A DNA stretch of 64,000 nucleotides from Mesostigma viride (Eukaryota > Streptophyta > Mesostigmatophyceae > Mesostigmatales > Mesostigmataceae). Position 1 is the stretch's first letter. Each line of letters opens with the position of its first letter. Under the pieces are notes generated by a model. It made no database searches and was not told the DNA's origin. It saw only the letters and a program-made list of their open reading frames with translations. Position numbers and translations under genes: made by a program. Positions 19,699 to 28,614 of this stretch are shown one piece after another. The stretch is taken from positions 1-64,000 of the forward strand of contig RPFO01000877.1 of the NCBI GenBank assembly GCA_009746045.1. The letters are read 5' to 3'.

Positions 19699-20922
19699 TT
19701 ATTTGGCACACATGCCAACCCTCCTGCTGACCCCCGTGACCCACACTGTGCGGCGGCCGCTGGGGTCGTCGGCCATGCGCACGTTGCCCGTGATCTGCCC
19801 GCCGTACGGCCCCAGGAGGTCCGCTACGAGCCCGGACGTCACGCGCTTGGTGAACGTGGACTTGTGTCCCAGGAAATCTACAAAGAACATCCTGCGAAAC
19901 TCGGACAGGGGGACGAAACCTTCCGGCTTCAGCACGACCAGGTCGCTGTGGGTGAGGAACAGCCGCATCATGCTGGCCAGGTTGCTAATGTCCAGCGCTG
20001 GTTCTCCGTCGTTGTCGTGGCGGTCCGCGTCCGCCCCGATGTCGCTCTCTTCCTCCTGGGCCGATCTCCATCCGAGCCTGGCCGTGAGCGCGTCGGCGTG
20101 AGGGTCGTCTTTGGGCCTCCACTTGTGGGAGGACCCTTGCGCCTTGCTGAAGGAGCCCGTTATCTTTTCCCTGATCTCCCTTATCCACGTGTTCATCCAC
20201 ACGGGCGCCGCCCCGCCCTCCTTGAGGATGTGCGAGCGGACTTGGCGGAGTCCCTTCAGATCCGCCAACTCGATTTCGGGGAACCCGTGACACTCCTCGA
20301 GGAACGCCTCCTCCGCGTCGGTGATATCCGTGAAGAGGCCGTGTTCGGCGGCGTACTTGACCATCCATTGTCGCATGTCCTTCTTGCTGTTCGCCGCATC
20401 CCTCCCGGCAAAGTACTTGTCCCCGTCGAACCAGACGGGAAAGGGCGGGAGCTCGCGACCGGGTCTGGGCAGGGGCGACACGATGGCCACGTTTTGCAGC
20501 CAGTGCCAGTTGTTCGGGGCCTCCGTGACGTACGCCGGGGCCGACACGCGCGCGAGGATGCCCCCCTTGGCGGACAGGATCGACACCCACATGCGCGCCT
20601 CTTCGGTCTTTCCGCCGGCGTCCACCGCGGCCAGCACGTCCATGTCGTAAGGGGGGTGTCCCTTCATATCCAGGAACGAGTCGAAGGCGGGCGACAGTCC
20701 GGTCTTTACGAACGGCCAGTCCACCATGTGGGAGGAGGGGGCCAGACAGGTCCCCACGAACTCGCACACGAGTCTCGCCAGCGTCTTGCGGTCGACGTCC
20801 AGTTTGGGTCGCGGAAGTGCCGCGACCTCGCACCATCCCGCACCAGGTGCACCACTCAGGGTCGGTCGCCGCGGCTCCGTGTCCATTTCGTCCTTTATGA
20901 CGATGGGCGAACGGGAGGACAT
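19699..20922 (-). CDS. Unknown 407-residue protein
   Basis: Intact frame with ATG at 20922. Mixed alpha/beta composition, no transmembrane segment. The last 90 residues (SDLVVLKPEGFVPLSEFRR ... STFTKRVTSGLVADLLGPYG) look like the winged-helix type module often found at the end of D5-type helicases and NCLDV regulators; this is a weak resemblance. Codon usage and GC content match the neighbours. Confidence 0.65.
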   Translation of the reverse strand: MSSRSPIVIKDEMDTEPRRPTLSGAPGAGWCEVAALPRPKLDVDRKTLARLVCEFVGTCLAPSSHMVDWPFVKTGLSPAFDSFLDMKGHPPYDMDVLAAVDAGGKTEEARMWVSILSAKGGILARVSAPAYVTEAPNNWHWLQNVAIVSPLPRPGRELPPFPVWFDGDKYFAGRDAANSKKDMRQWMVKYAAEHGLFTDITDAEEAFLEECHGFPEIELADLKGLRQVRSHILKEGGAAPVWMNTWIREIREKITGSFSKAQGSSHKWRPKDDPHADALTARLGWRSAQEEESDIGADADRHDNDGEPALDISNLASMMRLFLTHSDLVVLKPEGFVPLSEFRRMFFVDFLGHKSTFTKRVTSGLVADLLGPYGGQITGNVRMADDPSGRRTVWVTGVSRRVGMCAK

Positions 20923-21041
20923 GGTATGCTCGTGATATTGGGTGAGAAATGATTATGGCCCGTTTATACGCACCCCTGCGCCTATTTTGTTTTTCCTCTC
21001 CTACGCGAATATATATTCTCTCGTTACATCAGCTACCGACA

Positions 21042-22010
21042 ATGTCGAGGAAGTGTTCCGCTGTGACGGAGAGAGGGTCCGCGTGCAAACGACCGCGCAC
21101 TCACTGGGCGACCACGTGTTCCCAGCACCTCATGGCTTCGACTCGCCCCCGTTACCGTCGCGCGGTCAGAAGGGGCAGGAGGAGGCACAGGACGGCGCAG
21201 GAGGGGCTTCGGGGGGTAGGCGACATGCTAATGACCAGGCCAAAGGTGGCGTACGGATCAGACTCCGGGGATTCTGACGAAGAGAGGGTCCGAGAACGAG
21301 AGGCACTGGCCATGATTGCCAAAGCTCCCAAACCTCCAAATGGTTTCGTTACGAGGATCTCGCCTAGACAATTGGCAAGCAATGAGGCGTTCCTCAAAAG
21401 GCTCGCCCGCGTGCCTAACCCTCCCACGAGGATTGATAAGGAGAAGATCGAGAGAGCGCGAGTGAAGAATATGCTCGCGATGCTGGCTCGCTTGCCAAAT
21501 CCTCCAACGCAGGCGGAGAGAGACAAGAGAGAGAGAGCGCGAGTGAAGAAGACGATCGCGATGCTGGCCGGCTTGCCGAATCCTCCGACACAGGCGGAGA
21601 TAGCAATGAGAGATAAGGCGCACGAGAGGGAGGTGCTTGCGATGCTGGCCCGCTTGCCTAACCCTCCGACACAGGCGGAGATAGCGATGAGAGATAAGGC
21701 GCACGAGAGGGAGGTGCTTGCGATGCTGGCCCGCTTGCCGAACCCTCCGCCTGCAGTCAGGCGCGATAATAGGACAATAAGGCTACTTGAAGATTTTTTC
21801 GGACCCGGACCGACGACGATAGCCCACGCTATGAGATCACATGGTAATCCGACGGGTCTACATCCTAGATTAAAAAAATCAAGTAGCGTCGAGCACGCTG
21901 CATGTGCAGAGCCTGCGCGCTTTCGAACTCAGGACCATGCATGGCGCATAATCCGGAGAGATGTCCGAGTAAGGACTATCGGCAGAAATGGTCTATGGCG
22001 ATCTCGCTAG
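21042..22010 (+). CDS. Zinc-knuckle protein with LARLPNPPTQ repeats
   Basis: Start chosen at the ATG at 21042, which puts the knuckle (CSAVTERGSAC ... CSQH) at the N-terminus as in the relatives; the frame is open further upstream but crosses a TATATATT promoter-like box at about 21010. After a basic stretch the protein has six tandem repeats of about 33 residues ending in (M/R)LARLPNPPTQ, the last two almost identical. The C-terminal 100 residues are basic. Shares the knuckle and the LARLPxPPTQ motif with the palindrome genes at 2104 and 7199. Confidence 0.7.
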   Translation: MSRKCSAVTERGSACKRPRTHWATTCSQHLMASTRPRYRRAVRRGRRRHRTAQEGLRGVGDMLMTRPKVAYGSDSGDSDEERVREREALAMIAKAPKPPNGFVTRISPRQLASNEAFLKRLARVPNPPTRIDKEKIERARVKNMLAMLARLPNPPTQAERDKRERARVKKTIAMLAGLPNPPTQAEIAMRDKAHEREVLAMLARLPNPPTQAEIAMRDKAHEREVLAMLARLPNPPPAVRRDNRTIRLLEDFFGPGPTTIAHAMRSHGNPTGLHPRLKKSSSVEHAACAEPARFRTQDHAWRIIRRDVRVRTIGRNGLWRSR

Positions 22011-22106
22011 GAGAGGAGGGCGGCGCTAGAGAGTGCAAATCTAGCCTCGGACCGCGCACTGCATGCCCGCTTGACACACCGGCGCCCACCACGTCGTGGC
22101 TGAGGT

Positions 22107-22615
22107 CTACCTGGGGGCGGGGAATCCTTCGCGGAGGAGCATCCGCTTGTGTTTATCGTTGTATTTCTTCCTCATCTCGAAATCGTTGTGCAAGAACCAC
22201 GACTCGATCTGGTGCTCCAAGTCCGGCCGCTGTTGTAGCAGTCGGTCTCTGTTCGCCTGGTTCCGTCGTCTTTCTTCGCCCGCCCTTTCTTCGTCGGCAG
22301 TGATGAGACGTTTCAGCTCTGGCGCTTGACGGGCCAGCTCACGAGCGTCGTTGTCGTTCCATGCGGAGGTATTGGATCCGCTGTTGATCTGTTCCGTGAC
22401 GCGTTCGGCCGCCATCATCTCTTCGTACCTGTCATCATCGTGCCATCGGGGGGGAAATGGATGGGAGGATCTTCTTCTCGGATCGCGCGCATGGGGTGCC
22501 TCTTTGCGTGTACCGCGCGGGCATGCACGCCACACAGAGAGCCGAACAAGGGCTTAAATCGGCACCGAGGGCCGCGTGTCGTCCTGGCCGTGCACCTGCC
22601 TGATCGTTTCTTCAT
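22107..22615 (-). CDS. Zinc-knuckle protein, frame-broken
   Basis: ATG at 22615 leads into the knuckle CTARTTRGPRC ... CGVH. The frame leaves the main body at the G7 run 22448-22454; one added base joins it to the 22107-22535 frame. The body is helical and charged (ELARQAPELKRLITADEERA, QIESWFLHNDFEMRKKYND) and ends HKRMLLREGFPAPR. The C-terminal FLHNDFEMRKKYNDKHKRMLLREGFP resembles the end of the 15103-16069 protein body (LEHEFDRLERANPDYEHNKQ ... LRDFPNGVP), so the two are probably paralogues. Confidence 0.6.
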
Positions 22616-22657
22616 AACGGGCACATATAACATTTTGCACGCATTTTTATTTGTAAT

Positions 22658-22731
22658 TGTGCTGGGCGGGTCTCGATCCCGCGACCTTCAACTCATAAGG
22701 TTGACGCCCTGACCAACTGGGCTACCAGCAC
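22658..22731 (-). tRNA. tRNA-Ile (UAU)
   Basis: Minus-strand cloverleaf. The acceptor GTGCTGG pairs with CCAGCAC. The D arm is GCCC-AGTTGGTCA-GGGC. The anticodon stem TCAAC/GTTGA encloses the loop CTTATGA, giving anticodon UAU. The variable region is AGGTC, and the T arm is GCGGG-ATCGAGA-CCCGC. No intron, and CCA is not encoded. It would read AUA, a rare Ile codon in a GC-rich genome. It lies between a converging zinc-knuckle gene and the second fibre gene. Confidence 0.93.
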
Positions 22732-22874
22732 GATGGTTTATTATTATAAATCATAATCATTACACGATAAGCGCGACGGACAATTCATTCAGCCACACAT
22801 GCAAACATACCAACAAGTGCATTGTGTTAAGGGGTGAGTGCTACATAGAAACCTACATCACACTATCCAACACT

Positions 22875-25265
22875 CTAGTTGAGCGACTCCGACACCACGT
22901 CCAGCGTGGTCGTGCCGATGGCGCCCATGCTGTTGCTGGAGGTGATCGTGTTCGGGGCCGGCTTCATGAGGGCGCGGCTGTGAGAGCCAGACCCTCGCAC
23001 CTTGACGAGCTGCATGCTCTCGTCGCTGCCGATGCGGAATCCGTACGTGACGACCTGATCCGCGGCGTACATCTCCTTCCAACCGTACAGCTGGGTGTTA
23101 GCGGCGGTGATGGCGGCGGCGTTCACGCGGACATCGTCGTACCAGATGGCATACCCGGCCTGGTTCTTGCCCGGTCCCAGGGTCAGCGTGGGGGAGGCGC
23201 CGACGTCCACGGAGGTGGCAATGACGGCGACCGAGGCGCCGTTCAAGTACACCATGGTCGAAGTGCCGTCACGGACCAGAGCCAGCGTGAAGGACTCTGT
23301 GCTCAGAATGCTATAGGTGCTCTCAGCGCTCGCGGTGCCGTCAGACACGGTGACGTGACCGGCGTTGGTGACCGTGACGGTGGTGGTGGCGCCGGCACCC
23401 GCGTACGACAGCAGAACGAGACCGTTGGCGACGGAGCTGGAAAGGTCGGCCTTGGGAGTGATCTTGGTGATGATGCTGAAGGTGCCGGTGGGCATCGACG
23501 ACGCGCACGACCCGCTCTGGCTTCCGGAATCGTTGACCTTCAGCACACCATTGGAGACGGCCGCGCCACCGTTGAGGGTCACTACCTTGGCACCCACCTC
23601 GGACGTGGTGCCGGAGGTGAACTCCCAGCGCGTGTCATCGGCACCGGAAGCGAGGGTCGACAGCAGGACGTTGGTGCCGGGGGCGTACCGGTCGGCCTGG
23701 GCGATGGTGCGGGAGAACAGCAGCTGCCCGCCCTCGAAATGCCAGTACGAACCGGTGTTGTCGCCCTTGTCCTGGGATGTCTCGCCCGCACCCATGTGCC
23801 AGGTCATGGCACGGGAGCCGTAGCTCGCGTTGCCGGCCATGAAGACACCGCCGGCGTCGGACTTGGTGTTGTCGGTGGCCCCGTTTCCGAGGGTCAGGGT
23901 CTTGTCCTCAATGCGGAGGTTGGTCTCGGTGGTGGTGACGCTGTTGAGTGGGCCATCTACCTGCAGCTCGCCGGTGATCTTGATGATGCCGGACGTGGAG
24001 GTCAGCTGCAGGTCGCCGGCCGAGGTGGTGATCTTGCCACTGCCACCGGCGGTGGAGGTGAGCACGAGGTCCTTCTTGAGGTCGACGGAGACGGCGGCGT
24101 CCAGGGAGATGACATTGTTGGCGGTGGAGAGGGCGCTGTCGGTGAAGGTGACATCCTCGACGGACACGGTGCCGGCCGCGGACGTGATTGAGAGGCTGTT
24201 GGCGCTGGTGCTGACGGTGTTGTCGGTGACCTTGACGTTCTCGAGGATGACGGACTTGGTGGCGCCGGCCGTGATGGAGATGTCAACATCGGTGGACGGG
24301 GCGAGGGCCGCGTCGGTGAACACGACATCCTCGACCTGCACGGTGCCGGCGGCGGACGCCAGAGTGAGGGCACCGGAAGAGGTGCTGACGGCATTGTCGG
24401 CGACGGTCACGTTCTCGAGGACGACGGAAGAGCCGGTGCCGGCAGTGATAGACAGGTCACCACTGGCGACGGTCAGGGCCGCGTCAGTGAACACGACATC
24501 CTCGACCTGCACGGTGCCAGCGGCGGACGTGAGGGAGAGACCATTGGCGGACGTGCTGACGGTGTTGTCAGTGACGGTCACGTTCTCGAGGACCACGGAG
24601 GAGGTGGCACCGGCGGTGATCGAGATGTTGGCATCCGAGGAGGCGGTGAGGGCGGAGTCGGTGAAGATGACGTTCTCCACCTGCACGGTGCCGGCGGCGG
24701 ACGCCAGCGTAAGGGCGCCGGCGGAGGTGTCGACCGCTCCATCAGTGAACGTGACGTTCTCGACCTGCACAGTCCCCGACTGGGCGGCGAGGGTGAGGGT
24801 GCCGGACGACGTGCTGACGGCGTTGTCGGTGACGGTGACGCCCTCCACGACGACGGAGGAGGTGGCACCCGCGGAGAGCACGAGACTGGTGTCAGTGGCG
24901 GGCGCCATCTGGTTGTTGGTGAACACCACATCCTCGACGCGCACGCTCTGGGCCGCGGCGAGGGACAGCACGTTGTTGGCGGTGGAGATGTCGCTTCCGT
25001 CAATCTGCACTGCCTCAATCTGGGCTGCCCCGGAGAAGTCCAGCGCGCCGACCGTCAGGGTCCCGGAGATGTTGGTGTTGCCGAGGACGGTGACGAGCTT
25101 GGAGACACTGGATCCCTGTCCGGCATTGGGCTTGATGACGATCTTGTCCTGCGCCTGGATGGTGAGGTCCTTGACACTCGCGCCGGTCGCGGTGTCTCCC
25201 AGGATCTCGTTCGCGAGCACACGGCGCAACTTCGAGGCTCCGAGGTTTTCGCAGAGGGTGGCCAT
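22875..25265 (-). CDS. Fibre-like repeat protein, paralogue of 11392-14103
   Basis: 796 codons, intact. The N-terminal 70 residues align with the first fibre (ASVKDLTIQAQDKIVIKPN here, ARVKDLVVKAQDSIVIKPN there). About ten repeats of 32-40 residues follow, of the form GTVQVEDVVFTDxALxxSxD and SSVVLENVTVTDNTVSTS, much more regular than in the paralogue. The shared MTWHMGAGETSQDKGDNTGSY block, one jelly-roll-like domain (about residues 530-740) and the YGFRIGSDESMQLVKVRGS end complete it. An AT-rich TATACTATA box precedes the ATG. Probably a second attachment fibre. Confidence 0.7.
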   Translation of the reverse strand: MATLCENLGASKLRRVLANEILGDTATGASVKDLTIQAQDKIVIKPNAGQGSSVSKLVTVLGNTNISGTLTVGALDFSGAAQIEAVQIDGSDISTANNVLSLAAAQSVRVEDVVFTNNQMAPATDTSLVLSAGATSSVVVEGVTVTDNAVSTSSGTLTLAAQSGTVQVENVTFTDGAVDTSAGALTLASAAGTVQVENVIFTDSALTASSDANISITAGATSSVVLENVTVTDNTVSTSANGLSLTSAAGTVQVEDVVFTDAALTVASGDLSITAGTGSSVVLENVTVADNAVSTSSGALTLASAAGTVQVEDVVFTDAALAPSTDVDISITAGATKSVILENVKVTDNTVSTSANSLSITSAAGTVSVEDVTFTDSALSTANNVISLDAAVSVDLKKDLVLTSTAGGSGKITTSAGDLQLTSTSGIIKITGELQVDGPLNSVTTTETNLRIEDKTLTLGNGATDNTKSDAGGVFMAGNASYGSRAMTWHMGAGETSQDKGDNTGSYWHFEGGQLLFSRTIAQADRYAPGTNVLLSTLASGADDTRWEFTSGTTSEVGAKVVTLNGGAAVSNGVLKVNDSGSQSGSCASSMPTGTFSIITKITPKADLSSSVANGLVLLSYAGAGATTTVTVTNAGHVTVSDGTASAESTYSILSTESFTLALVRDGTSTMVYLNGASVAVIATSVDVGASPTLTLGPGKNQAGYAIWYDDVRVNAAAITAANTQLYGWKEMYAADQVVTYGFRIGSDESMQLVKVRGSGSHSRALMKPAPNTITSSNSMGAIGTTTLDVVSESLN

Positions 25266-25323
25266 GGTGAACGTGTATAGTATAGTTTTAGCTTTTTTTT
25301 TTCAACCGAAGCGAAAAATCGGA

Positions 25324-25809
25324 TCACCTGCGTCTGGAGGCGAGCTCCAGCAAGATGGCAAACGTGTCCCCCTTGAGGTCCAGAAGCTCCCTCGTGGGCG
25401 ACGGTATCGCGTAGATCTCCACGGTGACGGTGGGCACGCTTACGAGGTGTGGCGTGAAGGCGGCGGAGTCGTCCATGGGCGATTGTGGCTGGTAGATCTC
25501 CACGCCGTTTGGGACGACGAAGAAGTGTGCCTTGCCGCCGAAGTAGTGCTTCTTGTTGGCCATCGCGGTGGGGATGGCGGTCTGCACTTTCTCCACCTCG
25601 CGGTCTCCCAGTTTGAGTCTGACCGCGCTCGTCGTCGTGGCGGTGGCGGGGATCTGGGCGTACACGACCCTGCACGTCTCCACGTTCAGCACCGGCGCCG
25701 GCAGCGTGAACGTGGTCTCCCCCGGCCTGTTGGTGCCGGTGATGAGAACGCGGTGGGTCATCTGGCCGGGCGCGAGCGAAAGGGGATTGGTCGCTTGAAG
25801 GTTGGACAT
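25324..25809 (-). CDS. Unknown beta-rich protein, probably structural
   Basis: 161 codons, ATG at 25809. Predominantly alternating hydrophobic/polar strands (HRVLITGTNRPGETTFTLPA, VPTVTVEIYAIPSP). No transmembrane helix or catalytic motif. Directly follows the fibre gene on the same strand with a 58-bp gap, which suggests a capsid, base or accessory structural protein. Family not recognised. Confidence 0.6.
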   Translation of the reverse strand: MSNLQATNPLSLAPGQMTHRVLITGTNRPGETTFTLPAPVLNVETCRVVYAQIPATATTTSAVRLKLGDREVEKVQTAIPTAMANKKHYFGGKAHFFVVPNGVEIYQPQSPMDDSAAFTPHLVSVPTVTVEIYAIPSPTRELLDLKGDTFAILLELASRRR

Positions 25810-25831
25810 ATCTACTACCAGTACGGAGAGG

Positions 25832-26095
25832 TTAATTTAACACGAGCCGGGAGCAGACCTCGGTCGTGAACCAGTCCGAAAAAGAGATGTGGTCCGTCGG
25901 GGGGCACTCGAGTTTGTCCAGCTCGCCCACCGCCTTGTCGACCGCCTCCCTCACGACAGACCCCGGTAGATGCGTGATACGGTGGATGAACTTGTTGACC
26001 TCCTCTCGCTGGCTGTCCGTGATCTCTCCGCATATCATGGAGTCGGCCATCATCCCCTTGATAAAAACGTACACCAATTCTCGAATCATCTTCAT
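25832..26095 (-). CDS. Small helical protein, unknown
   Basis: 87 codons, ATG at 26095. Helical and charged throughout (SQREEVNKFIHRITHL, VVREAVDKAVGELDKL), ending in a Cys-containing segment. The start is 1 bp from the ATG of the divergent gene at 26097, so both must share a very compact promoter. No family recognised. Confidence 0.55.
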   Translation of the reverse strand: MKMIRELVYVFIKGMMADSMICGEITDSQREEVNKFIHRITHLPGSVVREAVDKAVGELDKLECPPTDHISFSDWFTTEVCSRLVLN

Positions 26096-26096
26096 A

Positions 26097-26474
26097 ATGG
26101 CGAAGAGAGATTATGTGGAGCGGTACGCGCACCTCGATTTCAAATCGGTGCCCCCGCCGATGACGGCCAGGACGTGCGCGTGGCTGTCTCGCGTGTCCGG
26201 GGTTCCGCTCGACCGATTTAAACCTCACATCATAGTTGACAACCGCGTCATGGGCAATCAGTGCACGTCATCGCGCGCACTATCTACGGACCCGTTCGCC
26301 ATGTGTACGGTGCGGCAGGGGGGGATTTACCCCCTCCCTCCCGACCACCCGTTTGCAGACGGTGCGCCTCTAACGGCGGAGGAAAAAAATGGGAGTGGAA
26401 AGTATACGGACGCAGCGGAATCATGTCGACGCCCCTATCATTCGCTTCAGAGCCAAATCAAAACCGAGTGGTGA
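26097..26474 (+). CDS. Unknown small protein
   Basis: ATG at 26097; 125 codons in the open frame, of which about the first 75 look conserved-like (YVERYAHLDFKSVPPP, RVMGNQCTSSRALSTDPFAMC). After the G7 run near 26318-26324 another frame contains CRRC and GKKWEWKVYGRSG leading directly into the next gene, so the native C-terminus may lie there. Overlaps the next CDS start by 52 bp in the written frame. Confidence 0.5.
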   Translation: MAKRDYVERYAHLDFKSVPPPMTARTCAWLSRVSGVPLDRFKPHIIVDNRVMGNQCTSSRALSTDPFAMCTVRQGGIYPLPPDHPFADGAPLTAEEKNGSGKYTDAAESCRRPYHSLQSQIKTEW

Positions 26475-26695
26475 TCCTCAACGACGCCTCCGCGTACCCG
26501 GGCGTGCCGACCGCCGACTCCACCTTCGACCCGTGGCTTAACGCCGGGTCGTACCATCGCGAGTTCTACGCCGTCCCCTCCGCCGTCGCCCCTAGCGGCT
26601 CCGGCACCGGCGTGGGGAACATGAAGTCCATTCTGGAGAGCATTTACTCGGACGACAACACGTCCAAGATCTTCCGCCGCACACCCAAGTATTGA
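26423..26695 (+). CDS. Unknown small protein
   Basis: Start at the ATG at 26423 (MSTPLSFASEP). 90 residues, no transmembrane helix, rich in Ser, Pro and Asn, with FDPWLNAGSYHREFYAVPSA in the middle and KSILESIYSDDNTSKIFRR near the end. The frame is open 160 bp further upstream, so it may be fused to the preceding gene. Function unknown. Confidence 0.55.
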   Translation: MSTPLSFASEPNQNRVVILNDASAYPGVPTADSTFDPWLNAGSYHREFYAVPSAVAPSGSGTGVGNMKSILESIYSDDNTSKIFRRTPKY

Positions 26696-26854
26696 GCGTC
26701 GTCAAAAAATGTTCACAGGCATATCATAACGAGGCATGTCTTGTACGGCATGGACCAAAACCGGAAACCGTTGCAGGAACAGAGCCACTCTTACGGGGTA
26801 CTGTAAATTGCACGGGGCGGCGGGCGGGGGGCGCCCATAGGGAGGAGGCACGGG

Positions 26855-27181
26855 GTGAGATCGTTCACATCGGACAGGGTGGGTGATCACGCGAGGAGGT
26901 ACATGAAGATGGTGGAGCCTCTCGTGAAGAAATACAGCGGGCACGGGGGCGGGACAGACGGTCGCAAATTCAGAGAGATGTTGCTGGACCAGTACGCGGC
27001 CCTGCAGACCCTGTCGACGCGACTGAAGCAGACGGGGGATGAGGTTTTAAGGAGACAGCCCGTCCGCCAAATGATAAAACGAGGCCAGCGCACGCCTGCC
27101 AGGAACCTGACCCACGCGGTGTCCGCCTCTCGCGTCCGGCCGCAATCGAGTGGGGCGCCGATGGGGTGGCTGGTCGGGTAG
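26855..27181 (+). CDS. Basic small protein, start uncertain
   Basis: The open frame has a GTG at 26855 and its first ATG at 26903 (YMKMVEPLVKKY). An ATG at 26750 lies in the same frame but meets a TAA at 26804, so an upstream start would need an intron or an error. The product is basic and helical (LLDQYAALQTLSTRLKQTGDEVLRR) with a Ser/Arg tail. Function unknown. Confidence 0.45.
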   Translation: MRSFTSDRVGDHARRYMKMVEPLVKKYSGHGGGTDGRKFREMLLDQYAALQTLSTRLKQTGDEVLRRQPVRQMIKRGQRTPARNLTHAVSASRVRPQSSGAPMGWLVG

Positions 27182-27321
27182 ATAATTATGCTTATAATAC
27201 AAAGGCGATAACGATGACTCTTTTCCCCCGTTCCCAGCACGCGTGCATCATCGGGGCCGACGATGCGTTCGAAGGCCCCGAGTACGAATCGACCGCCAGT
27301 TCTCGCGCGAAGGAGGACGCA

Positions 27322-28019
27322 TCATCGGGGGCACCCGTTCCTCCTGAAGAGGTCTTCGTACAGCACCAGGCCGTCCTCGAACCTCTTCGAATTGTTGCAG
27401 CCGTAGCAAAGTAGCTTGGTGTTGCCGCCGCAGTAACTCCTGTTCAGCGGGTCGATCTTGTCCAGGGATAGAGTGTCCTCCTTCGCCTTCCCGCGCAACA
27501 CAAAGGGTTTGGCGCACAGCTCACAGTACGGCGCGCGCAAGAACCTGTCGTACAGTTTCCTCACTTGCTCGGTGCCGAGACACGGCGCGACTCCGTCTTT
27601 AGCCATGCGCGCGTTGGCGTTCCTGGCGGACTTTGTTATGTACCTCCACACAGGCATGTCTGCTCCGGGGGGGGCAGGATAGCAGGGGAGCGGTAGGGGC
27701 GAAAGGGGCGATGCGGCTTGCTCAGTCCGCACGCTTCTGCTCTCGACCTCGCCTCCATCCACTTTTTGCGCACGTCGGCTAGCGGCATGTCGGCGCACTC
27801 GAGGCAGGTCCACACGCCCGGCGTGCTGAAAACCGCGGGCATAGGTGCCCCGGTATCAAACCGTATCCCCCTGCCGCACCGGGCGCACCTCCCCGACCAG
27901 CGTCTGGTCGCTTCCAGTATAGGGAAAGGCCTCGCCTTTTTGCCCTGTTTCGCGTGCAAGTATCTCATTCGCGCGTTGTATTGCCTCACAATCGTGTCGA
28001 TTCTGTCACTTATCAGCAT
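27322..28019 (-). CDS. HNH endonuclease with N-terminal zinc ribbon, frame-broken
   Basis: The first frame (ATG at 28019) encodes a basic N-terminus and a CARCGRG ... WTCLECAD zinc ribbon. After the G8 run at 27666-27673 the continuation lies in the 27322-27813 frame: VWRYITKSARNANARM, then CELC, LSLDKIDP, NTKLLCYGCNNSK. The pair of CxxC motifs around LSLDKID and N-x3-LC-x2-CN is the HNH (His-Me finger) nuclease pattern, with the first His replaced by Asp/Lys context as in many viral forms. Likely a homing or DNA-repair nuclease; free-standing rather than intronic here. Confidence 0.7.
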
Positions 28020-28057
28020 GTGGCTTCAACTTCCAACAGTTAATAAACATTTATTTC

Positions 28058-28075
28058 TCTTTCATACAGTGTATA
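28058..28075 (+). promoter_or_regulatory. Shared promoter-like element, copy 1
   Basis: TCTTTCATACAGTGTATA ends 7 bp before the ATG at 28083. An almost identical sequence (17 of 18 bases) lies at the same distance before the paralogous gene at 28615. Conservation of this short block, next to coding sequences that have diverged, suggests a functional promoter element. Confidence 0.6.
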
Positions 28076-28082
28076 TTCGACC

Positions 28083-28562
28083 ATGTCTTTGTCAGGTGCG
28101 GTGTCAAAGCTCAGAGCCCTAACCGCGTTTAAACCCGCGCCCCTTCGTACGCCTAGCAACAAGCCCCTCGGTAAGGGCGTGACACCCGCGCCGGTACAGG
28201 GGGAGTCCATGATGTCCAGTCTAGCCAAGAGCGCGGCCGGGGCCGCCGTCGGCTTCGGCGTGTTCGAAGGCCTCGGGGCCTTGTTCGGCGGGAATAAGAG
28301 CGCGCCGAGCAGCGCCATCCCCGGGCCGGGGTCGAGCGACCCGCAACAACAACAACAACAACAAGGAGGGGAGGGTAAAACGGGGCTGATCATATTCCTC
28401 TTGTTCCTCGCCGTCGTCGGCGCGCTCGTTTATTATTTGGTACGCAGCAAGAACGGGGGGGTGAGCTTCCGCATCCCCCGGCCGTCGTTTGCGGCGATGT
28501 CTACGGCGCCAACCGCCCCGCCCCCCCCGTCACTCCCCGCTACTCCTCTAGCCGCGCAATAA
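28083..28562 (+). CDS. Single-pass membrane protein, tandem paralogue 1
   Basis: 159 codons, intact. A Gly/Ala hydrophobic hairpin-like stretch (AKSAAGAAVGFGVFEGLGALFG, about residues 49-70), a linker with GPGSSDPQ followed by a poly-Gln run, one strong transmembrane helix (LIIFLLFLAVVGALVYYLV, about 102-120), then a short basic and Pro-rich tail. The architecture suggests a virion membrane protein. Immediately followed by a paralogue, so a recent tandem duplication. Confidence 0.7.
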   Translation: MSLSGAVSKLRALTAFKPAPLRTPSNKPLGKGVTPAPVQGESMMSSLAKSAAGAAVGFGVFEGLGALFGGNKSAPSSAIPGPGSSDPQQQQQQQGGEGKTGLIIFLLFLAVVGALVYYLVRSKNGGVSFRIPRPSFAAMSTAPTAPPPPSLPATPLAAQ

Positions 28563-28590
28563 TCGCACGGAACGAGCGCTAAGTCTATTT

Positions 28591-28608
28591 TCTTTCGTAC
28601 AGTGTATA
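28591..28608 (+). promoter_or_regulatory. Shared promoter-like element, copy 2
   Basis: TCTTTCGTACAGTGTATA ends 6 bp before the ATG at 28615 and matches copy 1 at 17 of 18 positions. Confidence 0.6.
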
Positions 28609-28614
28609 CCGATC

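Noticed and set aside
27214-27414. 66-codon plus-strand ORF opposite the HNH gene
   Set aside because: More than half overlaps the HNH coding sequence antisense, and it has no recognisable feature beyond an ATG.
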